Shown here in pieces: positions 1-6,423 of a DNA stretch of 15,327 nucleotides. This DNA is from Bacteroidota bacterium (GTDB lineage: Bacteria; Bacteroidota; Bacteroidia; Chitinophagales; Saprospiraceae): contig JAGWYI010000032.1 in assembly GCA_018969455.1 (NCBI GenBank), positions 1 to 15,327 on the forward strand, given 5' to 3'. The notes beneath the pieces are model-generated. The model saw nothing but the letters and a program-made list of their open reading frames with translations, searched no databases and was not told the origin of the DNA. Position 1 is the stretch's first letter, and each line of letters begins with the position of its first letter. Both the position numbers and the translations under genes were made by a program.

Positions 1-1734
1 GGTTATCAATATAAACAATTCATTTACAAGACCAATGGCTTGTTAACAGGCATTGAAGGAAAGGTATTTGCCGATACCCTAAACAATTGTAGCCTGGATG
101 TTTCCGAACCGGGATTGCCCAATTGGAAGCTGAAAGGGGTTGGCCTGATTACAGGATATGTAGCCTATTGCACGACCGACAATTTGGGCAATTATGTGCT
201 CCAAATGCCCACACAGGATTCCATCATTGAACTAAGTTTACTTCCCACCATCAATTTGTACCAAGGCTGCGGTTTGGTTGATACGGTATTCCTCCACGGT
301 GCGGCTTCGGTGGTGCACAACGTTCCGGCCAATTTGAATCTGGATTGCCGCATTTTATCGGTCGAGTTATCCACCATTCGTTTGCGGCGTTGTTTTAAAA
401 GCGCCTACCAGGTGGTAGGATGCAACCTGAATCTGCAGGAAGTACCCAATGCTCGGGTTGAAATTCAGTTGGATCCCTACTTTTTGCAACCTGCCTTTAG
501 TTTGCCGGCAGTTGATTTGGGGGGAAATAAGTGGTCGGTTGCGCTTGGTAACCTGCCTGCAGGCACTTGTAAAGATTTCCAGGTCAATTTTGACGTTTCT
601 TGCGATGCGGTTCTTGGTCAAACCCATTGCACCGAAGCGCATATTTTTCCCGATACTGTGTGCCGCACCAGCCTCGAATGGTCGGGCGCCAATGTAGCCC
701 TGCGCGCATGGTGTGCAGGCGACAGCGTACACATGGAAATTAAAAACAATGGGTCGGGCGATATGGATGTAGAAAATGATTTTGTAGTGGTAGAGGATAT
801 CATCATGTACGAGCAAGACAAGTTTCAACTGCAATCGGGTGGGGTGAAGGCGATTGTAGTGCCCGGAAACGGCGCTACCTGGCGTTTGCAGGCCGACCAG
901 CCCCCTTTCCATCCCTATGGCGGCCCAGAAGCTGTAGTTGTAGAAGGTTGCGGCGGGGTTAACCAAACCGGATTGGTGCGCATGTTGCCGCTTGAAAACC
1001 CCAATCCATTTGTGGCCATTGATTGTGAGCAAAATACAGGATCTTTTGATCCAAATGACATTCAGGCAATGCCGGAAGGCGTAGGCGCCTCTCATTTGCT
1101 GGAGCCAAATATCCCCATTGAATACAAAATTCGATTCCAGAACACAGGTACTGATACGGCATTCAATGTGGTCATTTTGGATACCTTGCCTGCCAGTTTG
1201 GATATTTCCACAGCAAGACCCCAGGTATCCAGCCACGCCTATTACTTTGAAAAATTGCCAGGAAACGTGCTGAAGTTCACGTTTGAAAACATCCTTTTAC
1301 CTGACAGTGCGAGCAATCAACTGGGCTCTAACGGATACATCAAATATTACGTTGCCCAGGTAGCCAACAATCCGGTTGGTACCCACATTGAAAACAGAGC
1401 GGCGATATACTTTGATTTCAACAAACCGGTTATTACCAATACGGCATTCCATCGCATCGGCAAACATTTTATCGTAAGTGGTATTCAATCTGTTCCAAAT
1501 GGATCCGCGATAGAGGTTTTCCCAAATCCTGGTTCTGCCGCCTGGAATGTCGTGATTCCGATAGATCAGGCCATCATGCGCCTGGAAAATGTACAGGGAC
1601 AGGTGTTGTTTACCAAAGCCTTAAACAAGGGTCTGAATGTCATTTCGGCTATCGATCTTTCGCCCGGTCTTTATTGGTTCCAGATTTCGGGGCCAGGCCT
1701 CAGCACCCAGAGTGGTAAACTGGTAAAATACTAA
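1..1734 (+). CDS. T9SS-sorted surface protein, C-terminal part (5' end outside window)
   Basis: The reading frame is open from base 1, so this is the last 577 residues of a longer gene. The first in-frame start-like codon (TTG at 40) lies inside continuous coding sequence and is not a true start. The N-terminal half has beta-rich, cysteine-containing segments, including a VSCD and THC pair near residues 200-215, as expected for an extracellular protein with disulfides. The motif SFDPND at about residues 348-353 is followed by a DUF11/DUF7619-like beta-sandwich at about 370-490, with the landmarks YKIRFQNTGTDTA, ILDTLP, and NRAAIYFDFN near its end. This block is very common in Bacteroidota surface proteins. 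The last 72 residues begin VFPNP and end SGKLVKY, which is a type A T9SS sorting domain (TIGR04183 type). That domain sends proteins through the outer membrane and is cleaved for surface attachment or release. The substrate or adhesive role is unknown because the N-terminus is missing. No other plus-strand gene lies near it. Confidence 0.9.
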   Translation, partial: GYQYKQFIYKTNGLLTGIEGKVFADTLNNCSLDVSEPGLPNWKLKGVGLITGYVAYCTTDNLGNYVLQMPTQDSIIELSLLPTINLYQGCGLVDTVFLHGAASVVHNVPANLNLDCRILSVELSTIRLRRCFKSAYQVVGCNLNLQEVPNARVEIQLDPYFLQPAFSLPAVDLGGNKWSVALGNLPAGTCKDFQVNFDVSCDAVLGQTHCTEAHIFPDTVCRTSLEWSGANVALRAWCAGDSVHMEIKNNGSGDMDVENDFVVVEDIIMYEQDKFQLQSGGVKAIVVPGNGATWRLQADQPPFHPYGGPEAVVVEGCGGVNQTGLVRMLPLENPNPFVAIDCEQNTGSFDPNDIQAMPEGVGASHLLEPNIPIEYKIRFQNTGTDTAFNVVILDTLPASLDISTARPQVSSHAYYFEKLPGNVLKFTFENILLPDSASNQLGSNGYIKYYVAQVANNPVGTHIENRAAIYFDFNKPVITNTAFHRIGKHFIVSGIQSVPNGSAIEVFPNPGSAAWNVVIPIDQAIMRLENVQGQVLFTKALNKGLNVISAIDLSPGLYWFQISGPGLSTQSGKLVKY

Positions 1735-1766
1735 ATCAGGATCGAGTTGCACCTGACAGGCGATGA

Positions 1767-1795
1767 GAAGGCAAATTATTTGCAGATTTGCCCTT
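1767..1795 (+). terminator. weak hairpin after the T9SS protein gene
   Basis: GAAGGCAAAT at 1767-1776 can pair with ATTTGCCCTTC at 1785-1795 (one bulged C), 33 bases after the stop codon. It is followed only by TTCATTT-type sequence rather than a clean T-run. It may act with the stronger hairpin at 1821-1860 to end the plus-strand transcript. The call is weak. Confidence 0.3.
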
Positions 1796-1820
1796 CATTT
1801 GCCGAAGACAGGCACTAAAG

Positions 1821-1860
1821 CAAAAGCGTCACACTGGAAATATCCGGAGTGACGCTTTTG
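1821..1860. terminator. bidirectional intrinsic terminator between convergent units
   Basis: CAAAAGCGTCAC (1821-1832) is a perfect 12-base inverted repeat of GTGACGCTTTTG (1849-1860). The stem can continue inward past one A/A mismatch through CTGG/CCGG with a T/G wobble. The A- and T-rich outer ends of the stem supply a U-tract in either direction. It sits between the plus-strand T9SS gene (stop 1734) and the minus-strand small ORF (stop 1904), so it can serve both transcripts. Confidence 0.75.
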
Positions 1861-1903
1861 TCAAGAATAAATTCGATGGTGGATGAGGGAGATTTTGGGA
1901 ATT

Positions 1904-2038
1904 CTAGTGCTTAAGCATTACCTGGAGCGCCACAATTACCACAAACAACAGCATGCAAACAAAACAAGCAAGGTACTCGTATTTGATCTGTTGTAAATCC
2001 ACTTTAAACGGTGGTTTAGAGAGCATAACGTATAGCAT
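1904..2038 (-). CDS. small single-helix membrane protein, 44 aa (hypothetical)
   Basis: An ATG at 2038 opens a 44-codon frame ending in TAG at 1904-1906. An in-frame ATG five codons later (2023-2021) would give 40 residues (MLSKPPFKVDLQQ at the start), and I cannot choose between the two. The product has a short polar N-terminal part with several lysines, then one strongly hydrophobic stretch of about 20 residues (LACFVCMLLFVVIVALQVML), and ends LKH. This looks like a single membrane-spanning helix with little outside it. A TAnnTTTG box lies about 97 bases upstream of the ATG, and a strong hairpin terminator begins 44 bases after the stop, so the ORF forms a self-contained transcription unit. 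It is downstream of the histidine kinase on the same strand but 278 bases away. I recognise no family. Chance occurrence of so short an ORF is possible, though the hydrophobic pattern and the flanking signals argue against it. Confidence 0.45.
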   Translation of the reverse strand: MLYVMLSKPPFKVDLQQIKYEYLACFVCMLLFVVIVALQVMLKH

Positions 2039-2134
2039 TTGTTTTACTCGTTCCAACCTTACAGCCGGACGAAGGGTGAATATGCAAGAAATTTTATACG
2101 GGGAGAAATAAGAATAAGATTAAACAACACTTCA

Positions 2135-2142
2135 CAAAGTTA
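2135..2142 (-). promoter_or_regulatory. candidate Bacteroidota -7 box for the small membrane ORF
   Basis: On the minus strand the bases read TAACTTTG, an exact TAnnTTTG match. The predicted start of transcription would leave a leader of about 90 bases before the ATG at 2038. I do not see a clear TTTG -33 element at the usual spacing, so the call rests on one box in an AT-rich region. The rest of 2040-2316, between this ORF and the kinase stop, is AT-rich and shows no other feature I can support. Confidence 0.35.
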
Positions 2143-2316
2143 ATGGTAACTTTACATTGTTATATCATTTTGGAAAGATTTTTTTTGCCAGAATTAATAT
2201 GGTGTGTTTGTAGGTGTTCCAAATATTATTCTAAAATAGTATACGAGATCTTTATTTTAATTCAGATTCTTAAAATAGAAATTTTAGCAGGATTTTATAG
2301 GCGTATTTACATTGTT

Positions 2317-3366
2317 TTATGCAGAGTCTGGGTTAGAGGCCAGCGGAATACGAATATAAAAGCTGGAGCCGCGATCGAGGCCCCCGCTTTCTACCCAAAT
2401 TTGTCCTTTATGGCGTTCCAGAATGCGTTTGACAATGGCCAAACCTGCTCCGGATCCTTCGAATGCACTTCTGGAGTGAGCCGATTGGAAGAGTTCGAAT
2501 ATTTTATGAATGCCTTCAGGCGGAATTCCTGCGCCATTGTCTTGAATGCACAATTCAAGATTTTGTTCTTTTTCTTTTGCGAGAATGCGAATCAATGGCG
2601 CGGCCTGATACTTGGAAAACTTGAATGCGTTGCTTAGTATATTGGTTAGGGCTTGCCGAATCAAAAGCGGGTCGGCAGCGACAGGTGGAATGGTTTGTTC
2701 TATATGAACTTCACATTTTGCGTAATGGTAATTGGATTGTTTTATTTGCCGGGTAATCTTTTGCAGCAGGGTAAGTAAGTCTACCGTTTGAATGCTCATG
2801 GCAACATTGTCGGCGTAAGCATACGCCGCAATGCTGTCGATCATATCCCTAATTTCGTTCAGGAGACCTTTGGTTTGGTCGAGGTAGCTAACCAATTCGG
2901 GGTCGGGGTGATCGGACATGCGCAACAAAGACAGGTCCATGAAATACAATGCATTGTTCAGCGGCGTTTTCAGGTCGTGGCTTACCGTGTAGTTGAATGC
3001 ACGCAATTCTTCTTCTTTCCGGCGCGCCATTTGGCGTAAGTACTGGTGCAATTGATGCTGGCGCAAAATGGTTTTTTTCAATAGCGCCAGATGACTGTTC
3101 CACAAGCGGTATTCCTTGGCCTTGAGTTCGCCAATTGGCACATGTTGGCCTAAATGCAAGAGGTCAAAATCTTTGGGTCGTATTTTCAAATCGTCATACA
3201 GCGGTTCCAGTTCCTGGCTTATTTCCAGTATGATTTGTTCTATTTGATTGCCCATCTTTTGCGCAATGCGCTTGCTGTACAAACGCCTGTTTCGGCGTTC
3301 GATCAACCACCCTCCAAGTAAGAAGATACTGATAAAAAACAGCATCAAGGTGGGGGTATTTGACAT
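2317..3366 (-). CDS. membrane-anchored sensor histidine kinase
   Basis: This is a 349-residue kinase that would autophosphorylate and pass phosphate to the response regulator encoded just upstream. Residues 5-22 form one hydrophobic helix followed by basic ERRNRR, which anchors the protein with its catalytic part in the cytoplasm. Residues of about 27-110 are helical and charged, with no recognisable PAS, GAF, HAMP or periplasmic domain. The HisKA H-box is VSHDLKTPL with His130 as phosphoacceptor. The HATPase has an N-box near 245 (NILSNAFKFSK), a G1 box near 278 (DNGAGIPPEG) and a G2 box near 309 (GSGAGLAIV), so it should be active. The ATG at 3366 is followed directly by the anchor. The regulator stop lies 88 bases upstream with no promoter box between, so the two genes are probably cotranscribed. 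With almost nothing outside the membrane, the signal is likely sensed in the membrane or through a partner (inference). Confidence 0.92.
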   Translation of the reverse strand: MSNTPTLMLFFISIFLLGGWLIERRNRRLYSKRIAQKMGNQIEQIILEISQELEPLYDDLKIRPKDFDLLHLGQHVPIGELKAKEYRLWNSHLALLKKTILRQHQLHQYLRQMARRKEEELRAFNYTVSHDLKTPLNNALYFMDLSLLRMSDHPDPELVSYLDQTKGLLNEIRDMIDSIAAYAYADNVAMSIQTVDLLTLLQKITRQIKQSNYHYAKCEVHIEQTIPPVAADPLLIRQALTNILSNAFKFSKYQAAPLIRILAKEKEQNLELCIQDNGAGIPPEGIHKIFELFQSAHSRSAFEGSGAGLAIVKRILERHKGQIWVESGGLDRGSSFYIRIPLASNPDSA

Positions 3367-3454
3367 AAGGGTTTGAGATTTAGGTAAAAGCGGATAGCAT
3401 GCCCAGTTTGGTATCTCTGCCCACTTGCTTAATAAAAGTGCTTCCGCAGGTAAA

Positions 3455-4081
3455 TCAAATTAATTCATCTCGCAAGGCGCGAATGGCATCGATTTTATTA
3501 TTAACGTGTAATTTCTTGTAAATGTTTTTAACATGGTATCGAATGCCATCGATGGTCATGTTCATCATTTCCGCTGCTTCCTCATAGCTTTCCCCTGCGG
3601 CAAAGATCTTCAGTATTTGAAGCTCTTTCGGGCTGAGCATGCTGGTTTGGGAACTGCTGCTTGGATTGTGGTATGCGATGAGCTTTTTAGCCATCTTGGG
3701 CGAAATCAAGGCGCCTCCTCCTGCTATGGATTGAATCATCTCGGGGAGTTGCATGATGGGAAATCCTTTCAGAAGGTATCCGCTGGCCCCCGCGTGCAAG
3801 GCTTTCAACAAATGTTCCTCGTCTTCAAATTGGGTAAACATAACAATTTCAGATTCCGGAAATCGCTTTTTTAGTGCGGGGAGAACCTCAATTCCCGATA
3901 AACCCGGAAGTTGAATATCTACAAAAATAACATCAAGTACAACCCTGTCTGGCAGCAGTTCCCAAAAGCGTTCGACAGATTCTGCTGCGACAGAACAAAC
4001 AATGGCGGGTTGTAATTTAAGCACTTCTTGCAGGCTCTTCAGGGTTGTAACGTCGTCTTCAATAAAAGCTATCTTCAGCAT
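3455..4081 (-). CDS. NarL/LuxR-family response regulator
   Basis: This is a 208-residue DNA-binding response regulator. The N-terminal receiver (about 1-120) has the acidic pocket Glu8-Asp9-Asp10, phosphoacceptor Asp55 (FVDIQLPG), Thr83 (MFTQ) and Lys105 (YLLKG), so all expected residues are present. A linker leads to a C-terminal LuxR-type helix-turn-helix at about 146-205. Its landmarks are LSPKELQIL, the turn MNMTIDGIRYHVKNIYKKL, and a final IDAIRAL. Length and domain order match the family. It is the first gene of a two-gene operon with the histidine kinase 88 bases downstream, which is its likely partner. A TACTTTTG box 48 bases before the ATG is the probable promoter, and a long inverted repeat lies further upstream. 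The target genes are unknown. Confidence 0.93.
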   Translation of the reverse strand: MLKIAFIEDDVTTLKSLQEVLKLQPAIVCSVAAESVERFWELLPDRVVLDVIFVDIQLPGLSGIEVLPALKKRFPESEIVMFTQFEDEEHLLKALHAGASGYLLKGFPIMQLPEMIQSIAGGGALISPKMAKKLIAYHNPSSSSQTSMLSPKELQILKIFAAGESYEEAAEMMNMTIDGIRYHVKNIYKKLHVNNKIDAIRALRDELI

Positions 4082-4128
4082 TTTGTTTTCAAGCGGGTGA
4101 TTTGGAAATAGACTGGTTCAAAAAAGCG

Positions 4129-4136
4129 CAAAAGTA
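4129..4136 (-). promoter_or_regulatory. -7 box of the response regulator/kinase operon
   Basis: The minus strand reads TACTTTTG (an exact TAnnTTTG match) followed by CG, 48 bases upstream of the regulator ATG. The same ten bases TACTTTTGCG occur in front of icd. A TTGG lies about 25 bases further upstream, a longer gap than usual for a -33 element. Confidence 0.5.
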
Positions 4137-4200
4137 ATACTCGAGGAATTAAGTGGGGTACCAAGCGTTACATCGGTTGCAAAAATGGGAGTTTTTTTTG

Positions 4201-4292
4201 ATTGAATGGCATATTTATGTGGTGTTTTTGGCAAAAATCTGACCAAAAATTTCATTTTAAGCAATGGATTCCACATATTTATGCTATTCAAT
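4201..4292. repeat. imperfect 22-bp inverted repeat with 48-bp spacer
   Basis: The arm at 4201-4222 (ATTGAATGGCATATTTATGT plus GG) matches the reverse complement of 4271-4292 at 19 of 22 positions. The spacer contains a further small palindrome, TTTTTG-G-CAAAAA, at 4225-4237. The element lies between the icd terminator (4330-4372) and the promoter box of the LuxR-type regulator (4129-4136). It is therefore positioned as a possible operator for the regulator operon, or as a remnant of a small mobile repeat. There are no T-runs placed to make it a terminator. Confidence 0.6.
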
Positions 4293-4329
4293 TAAATTTC
4301 AGGATTTTATGTGATCATTTAATTTTCAT

Positions 4330-4372
4330 GTAAAAATTAAAATGCGGGCTGCGACATTCAACCGCAACCCGC
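4330..4372 (-). terminator. intrinsic terminator of icd
   Basis: Read on the minus strand, GCGGGTTGCG (4372-4363) pairs fully with CGCAGCCCGC (4353-4344), with one T/G wobble, around a 9-base loop. It is followed by ATTTTAATTTTTA. It starts 26 bases after the icd stop codon. The GC-rich stem stands out in an otherwise AT-rich gap. Confidence 0.85.
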
Positions 4373-4397
4373 CAGGAAAGTTCATTTTAGTACAAAA

Positions 4398-5846
4398 TTA
4401 AGCACCCTGACCAGCAGAGAATGCCGGAACGCCGTCAATTGTACACAAGTTTTCTGTTTTTATAATCTGGAATCCAGCCTGATTTATTTGTGTCAACAAA
4501 TTCAAAATTTCCTCATAATTAACTTCAGCCTGGGGTTCTGATTTGAATCGGCAGCGCCAGTGATCGGTGCAGAAGGTTTCCGGCAAACCGTTGGGGTATA
4601 CTTTTACACCCCGGTTGGTAATCATAGAGAGGTGTAAATGTTTGGTTTGGATGCCTTCAATGGCCTGGCCCAGTGCATCTGCATTTCTGTTGTTGTGGTG
4701 CAGGAAAACATCCACCCCGATGGTTGCCATTTTCTGTTCGGGTTTTTCTTTCAACTTAACCTGGATGGCCTCTTTTGCCTTGCTGTAATCGGCTGGTTTG
4801 AGTTGACTGGGTGTTTGGCCCAGGCGTTCGATTACGGCATCAGCAAATTCGCGTGTGCCTACTTTGGATTTACTCACCGCTTCCTTAAAGATGTCGTAGG
4901 TGTGAATGCCGTCTTCCAGGGTACGCAGCCAGGCATTGTGCACTTTTTGCGCAACTTCAGGCTGACCGATGTGTACCAGCATTTGAACAGCGCCGAGCAG
5001 TAATCCGCTGGGGTTGGCCAGGTTTTGACCTGCCCGACGGGGTGCGGAACCGTGAATGGCTTCAAACATGGCAACTTCGGCCCCGATGTTGGCCGATCCG
5101 GCAAGCCCTACGGATCCGGCAATTTGGGCGGCAACATCGGAAAGAATATCGCCGTACAGGTTGGGCATAACCACCACATCGAATTGTTCGGGAGTGTCGG
5201 CCAATTTGGCTGCACCAATGTCAACAATCCAGTGTTCGTTTTCCAAATCGGGGTATTCCGCGGCAATTTCGTCAAAAATTTTATGAAACAGACCATCGGT
5301 TTGTTTCATGATGTTGTCTTTTGTAAAGCAGGTAACTTTTTTTCGGCCGTATTGGCGGGCATATTCGAACGCATACCGAATGATTTTTTCGGTTCCCGGC
5401 ACACTGATCAGTTTGAGGCACTGAACAACCTCGGGCGTTTGCTGGTGCTCAATACCCGCATAAAGATCTTCTTCATTTTCTCGGATGATCACCACATCCA
5501 TTTTCGGATGTTTGCTGTCTACATAGGGCGTGTAGGCTGCACAAGGCCGAATGTTGGCAAATAATCCGAGCATTTTTCGCGTTGTAACGTTCAAGCTCTT
5601 AAATCCACCGCCTTGAGGTGTTGTAATAGGGGCTTTCAAAAAAACTTTGGTTCGGCGGAGGGATTCCCACGCTTCCGGTTCAATACCGGCAGAGTTGCCA
5701 CGCAAGTATACTTTTTCCCCGATTTCAATAATCTCGGGTGCAATGTTGGCGCCGGCGGCCTGAATAATCCGGAGGGTTGCATCCATGATTTCGGGACCAA
5801 TTCCGTCACCGTAAGCGACTGTAATAGGAGTGGGATTGTTGCTCAT
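4398..5846 (-). CDS. icd: NADP-dependent isocitrate dehydrogenase, Thermus/Rickettsia type with extra C-terminal domain
   Basis: This TCA-cycle enzyme (EC 1.1.1.42) oxidatively decarboxylates isocitrate to 2-oxoglutarate in the cytoplasm. The 482-residue product starts with GDGIGPE (13-19). The isocitrate-binding loop contains Ser84, Asn86, Arg90 and Arg100 (SLNVTTRK..ANIRP), then Arg122 and Tyr129 (RENEEDLYAG). The metal-binding aspartates are in NLYGDILSD. The coenzyme region reads HGSAPRRAGQNLANP. The pair RR replaces the Lys-Tyr used for NADP in the E. coli enzyme, rather than the acidic residue of NAD-using relatives, so NADP is likely (inferred). The last 130 or so residues form the additional domain found in the long Thermus-like IDHs, which explains the length compared with about 416 residues in E. 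coli. The ATG at 5846 gives the standard N-terminus. The gene has its own promoter box about 20 bases upstream and a strong terminator downstream, so it is probably monocistronic. Confidence 0.95.
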   Translation of the reverse strand: MSNNPTPITVAYGDGIGPEIMDATLRIIQAAGANIAPEIIEIGEKVYLRGNSAGIEPEAWESLRRTKVFLKAPITTPQGGGFKSLNVTTRKMLGLFANIRPCAAYTPYVDSKHPKMDVVIIRENEEDLYAGIEHQQTPEVVQCLKLISVPGTEKIIRYAFEYARQYGRKKVTCFTKDNIMKQTDGLFHKIFDEIAAEYPDLENEHWIVDIGAAKLADTPEQFDVVVMPNLYGDILSDVAAQIAGSVGLAGSANIGAEVAMFEAIHGSAPRRAGQNLANPSGLLLGAVQMLVHIGQPEVAQKVHNAWLRTLEDGIHTYDIFKEAVSKSKVGTREFADAVIERLGQTPSQLKPADYSKAKEAIQVKLKEKPEQKMATIGVDVFLHHNNRNADALGQAIEGIQTKHLHLSMITNRGVKVYPNGLPETFCTDHWRCRFKSEPQAEVNYEEILNLLTQINQAGFQIIKTENLCTIDGVPAFSAGQGA

Positions 5847-5866
5847 GATAGTGAAAATATTTTTCG

Positions 5867-5874
5867 CAAAAGTA
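5867..5874 (-). promoter_or_regulatory. -7 box of icd
   Basis: The minus strand reads TACTTTTG (an exact TAnnTTTG match) followed by CG, with the ATG 20 bases downstream. This would leave a leader of about 15 bases. A TATG (weak TTTG) lies about 21 bases upstream as a possible -33 element. The sequence AAAATATTTTTC occurs just inside this region (5854-5865) and again near 5929-5940. Confidence 0.55.
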
Positions 5875-6000
5875 TAACTATTCGTTTATGCTGGTCATAT
5901 TTTGTTTGGTTTTTTTAGCAAAAACAGCAAAATATTTTTCTTTCTATCTGGGCGGAATTCGATATTTAGTTATAAGTAATTCAAATAGAGCATATTAGGT

Positions 6001-6423
6001 TTAATTAAAAAAAGAGGCAATCGCCGGAATTTTCTTTAATCGTTCCAGTGCATCAAAGCTGAGGGGTTTGGCCAGAAAGTCTAATACCAGGGGATGGTTG
6101 GCGGCAGTTTCTTTTTCAAAGGGGTCGACGCTGGAAGAAAGTATAAAAATTTTGGTTGAATTTGCCCAATCCGGGTATTGATCGGCAAAAGCGCTTAAAA
6201 ATTCCCAGCCATTCATCACAGGCATGTTCAGGTCGAGTAAAATCACCTCGGGCAACAAGCGTTCTGAATCGGGTAATTTTTGTTGTTCATCATAATATTG
6301 TAACGCGTGCGAACCATTTTCGGCAGTGAGCAATTGCTTGCAAAAGCCTGCGCGCTCCAAAATCAACCTGATGAGCATCAGGGTCATTTTGTCGTCGTCT
6401 ACACACATCAGGGTTGGAATCAT
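6001..6423 (-). CDS. single-domain CheY-like response regulator
   Basis: This 140-residue protein is a receiver domain only, with no output domain. Key residues are intact: Asp9-Asp10-Asp11, phosphoacceptor Asp64 (LLDLNMPVMNGWEF), Ser96 to Ser98 (ILSSS) and Lys119-Pro120 (AKP). The insertion between the alpha-2 and beta-3 regions and the NGWEF motif resemble the Rcp1-like receivers often found beside multi-PAS kinases. Its ATG (6423) overlaps the TGA of the large kinase by four bases (ATGA), so the two are translationally coupled, and the kinase is its probable phosphodonor. It would act by protein contact or as a phosphate relay or sink. No terminator is obvious in the 154 bases before icd, which hold the icd promoter. 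Confidence 0.93.
   Translation of the reverse strand: MIPTLMCVDDDKMTLMLIRLILERAGFCKQLLTAENGSHALQYYDEQQKLPDSERLLPEVILLDLNMPVMNGWEFLSAFADQYPDWANSTKIFILSSSVDPFEKETAANHPLVLDFLAKPLSFDALERLKKIPAIASFFN

Noticed and set aside
367..1236. 289-codon minus-strand open frame under the T9SS protein gene
   Set aside because: It is a shadow of the plus-strand frame, which carries recognisable DUF7619-like and sorting domains. The antisense translation shows no domain or signal.
2143..2637. 164-codon plus-strand open frame running into the kinase gene
   Set aside because: Most of it is antisense to well-conserved kinase ATPase motifs, its composition is unlike a protein family, and the opposite strand explains the region fully.
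5025..5564. 179-codon plus-strand open frame under icd
   Set aside because: It is antisense to the conserved isocitrate dehydrogenase frame and shows no recognisable domain.
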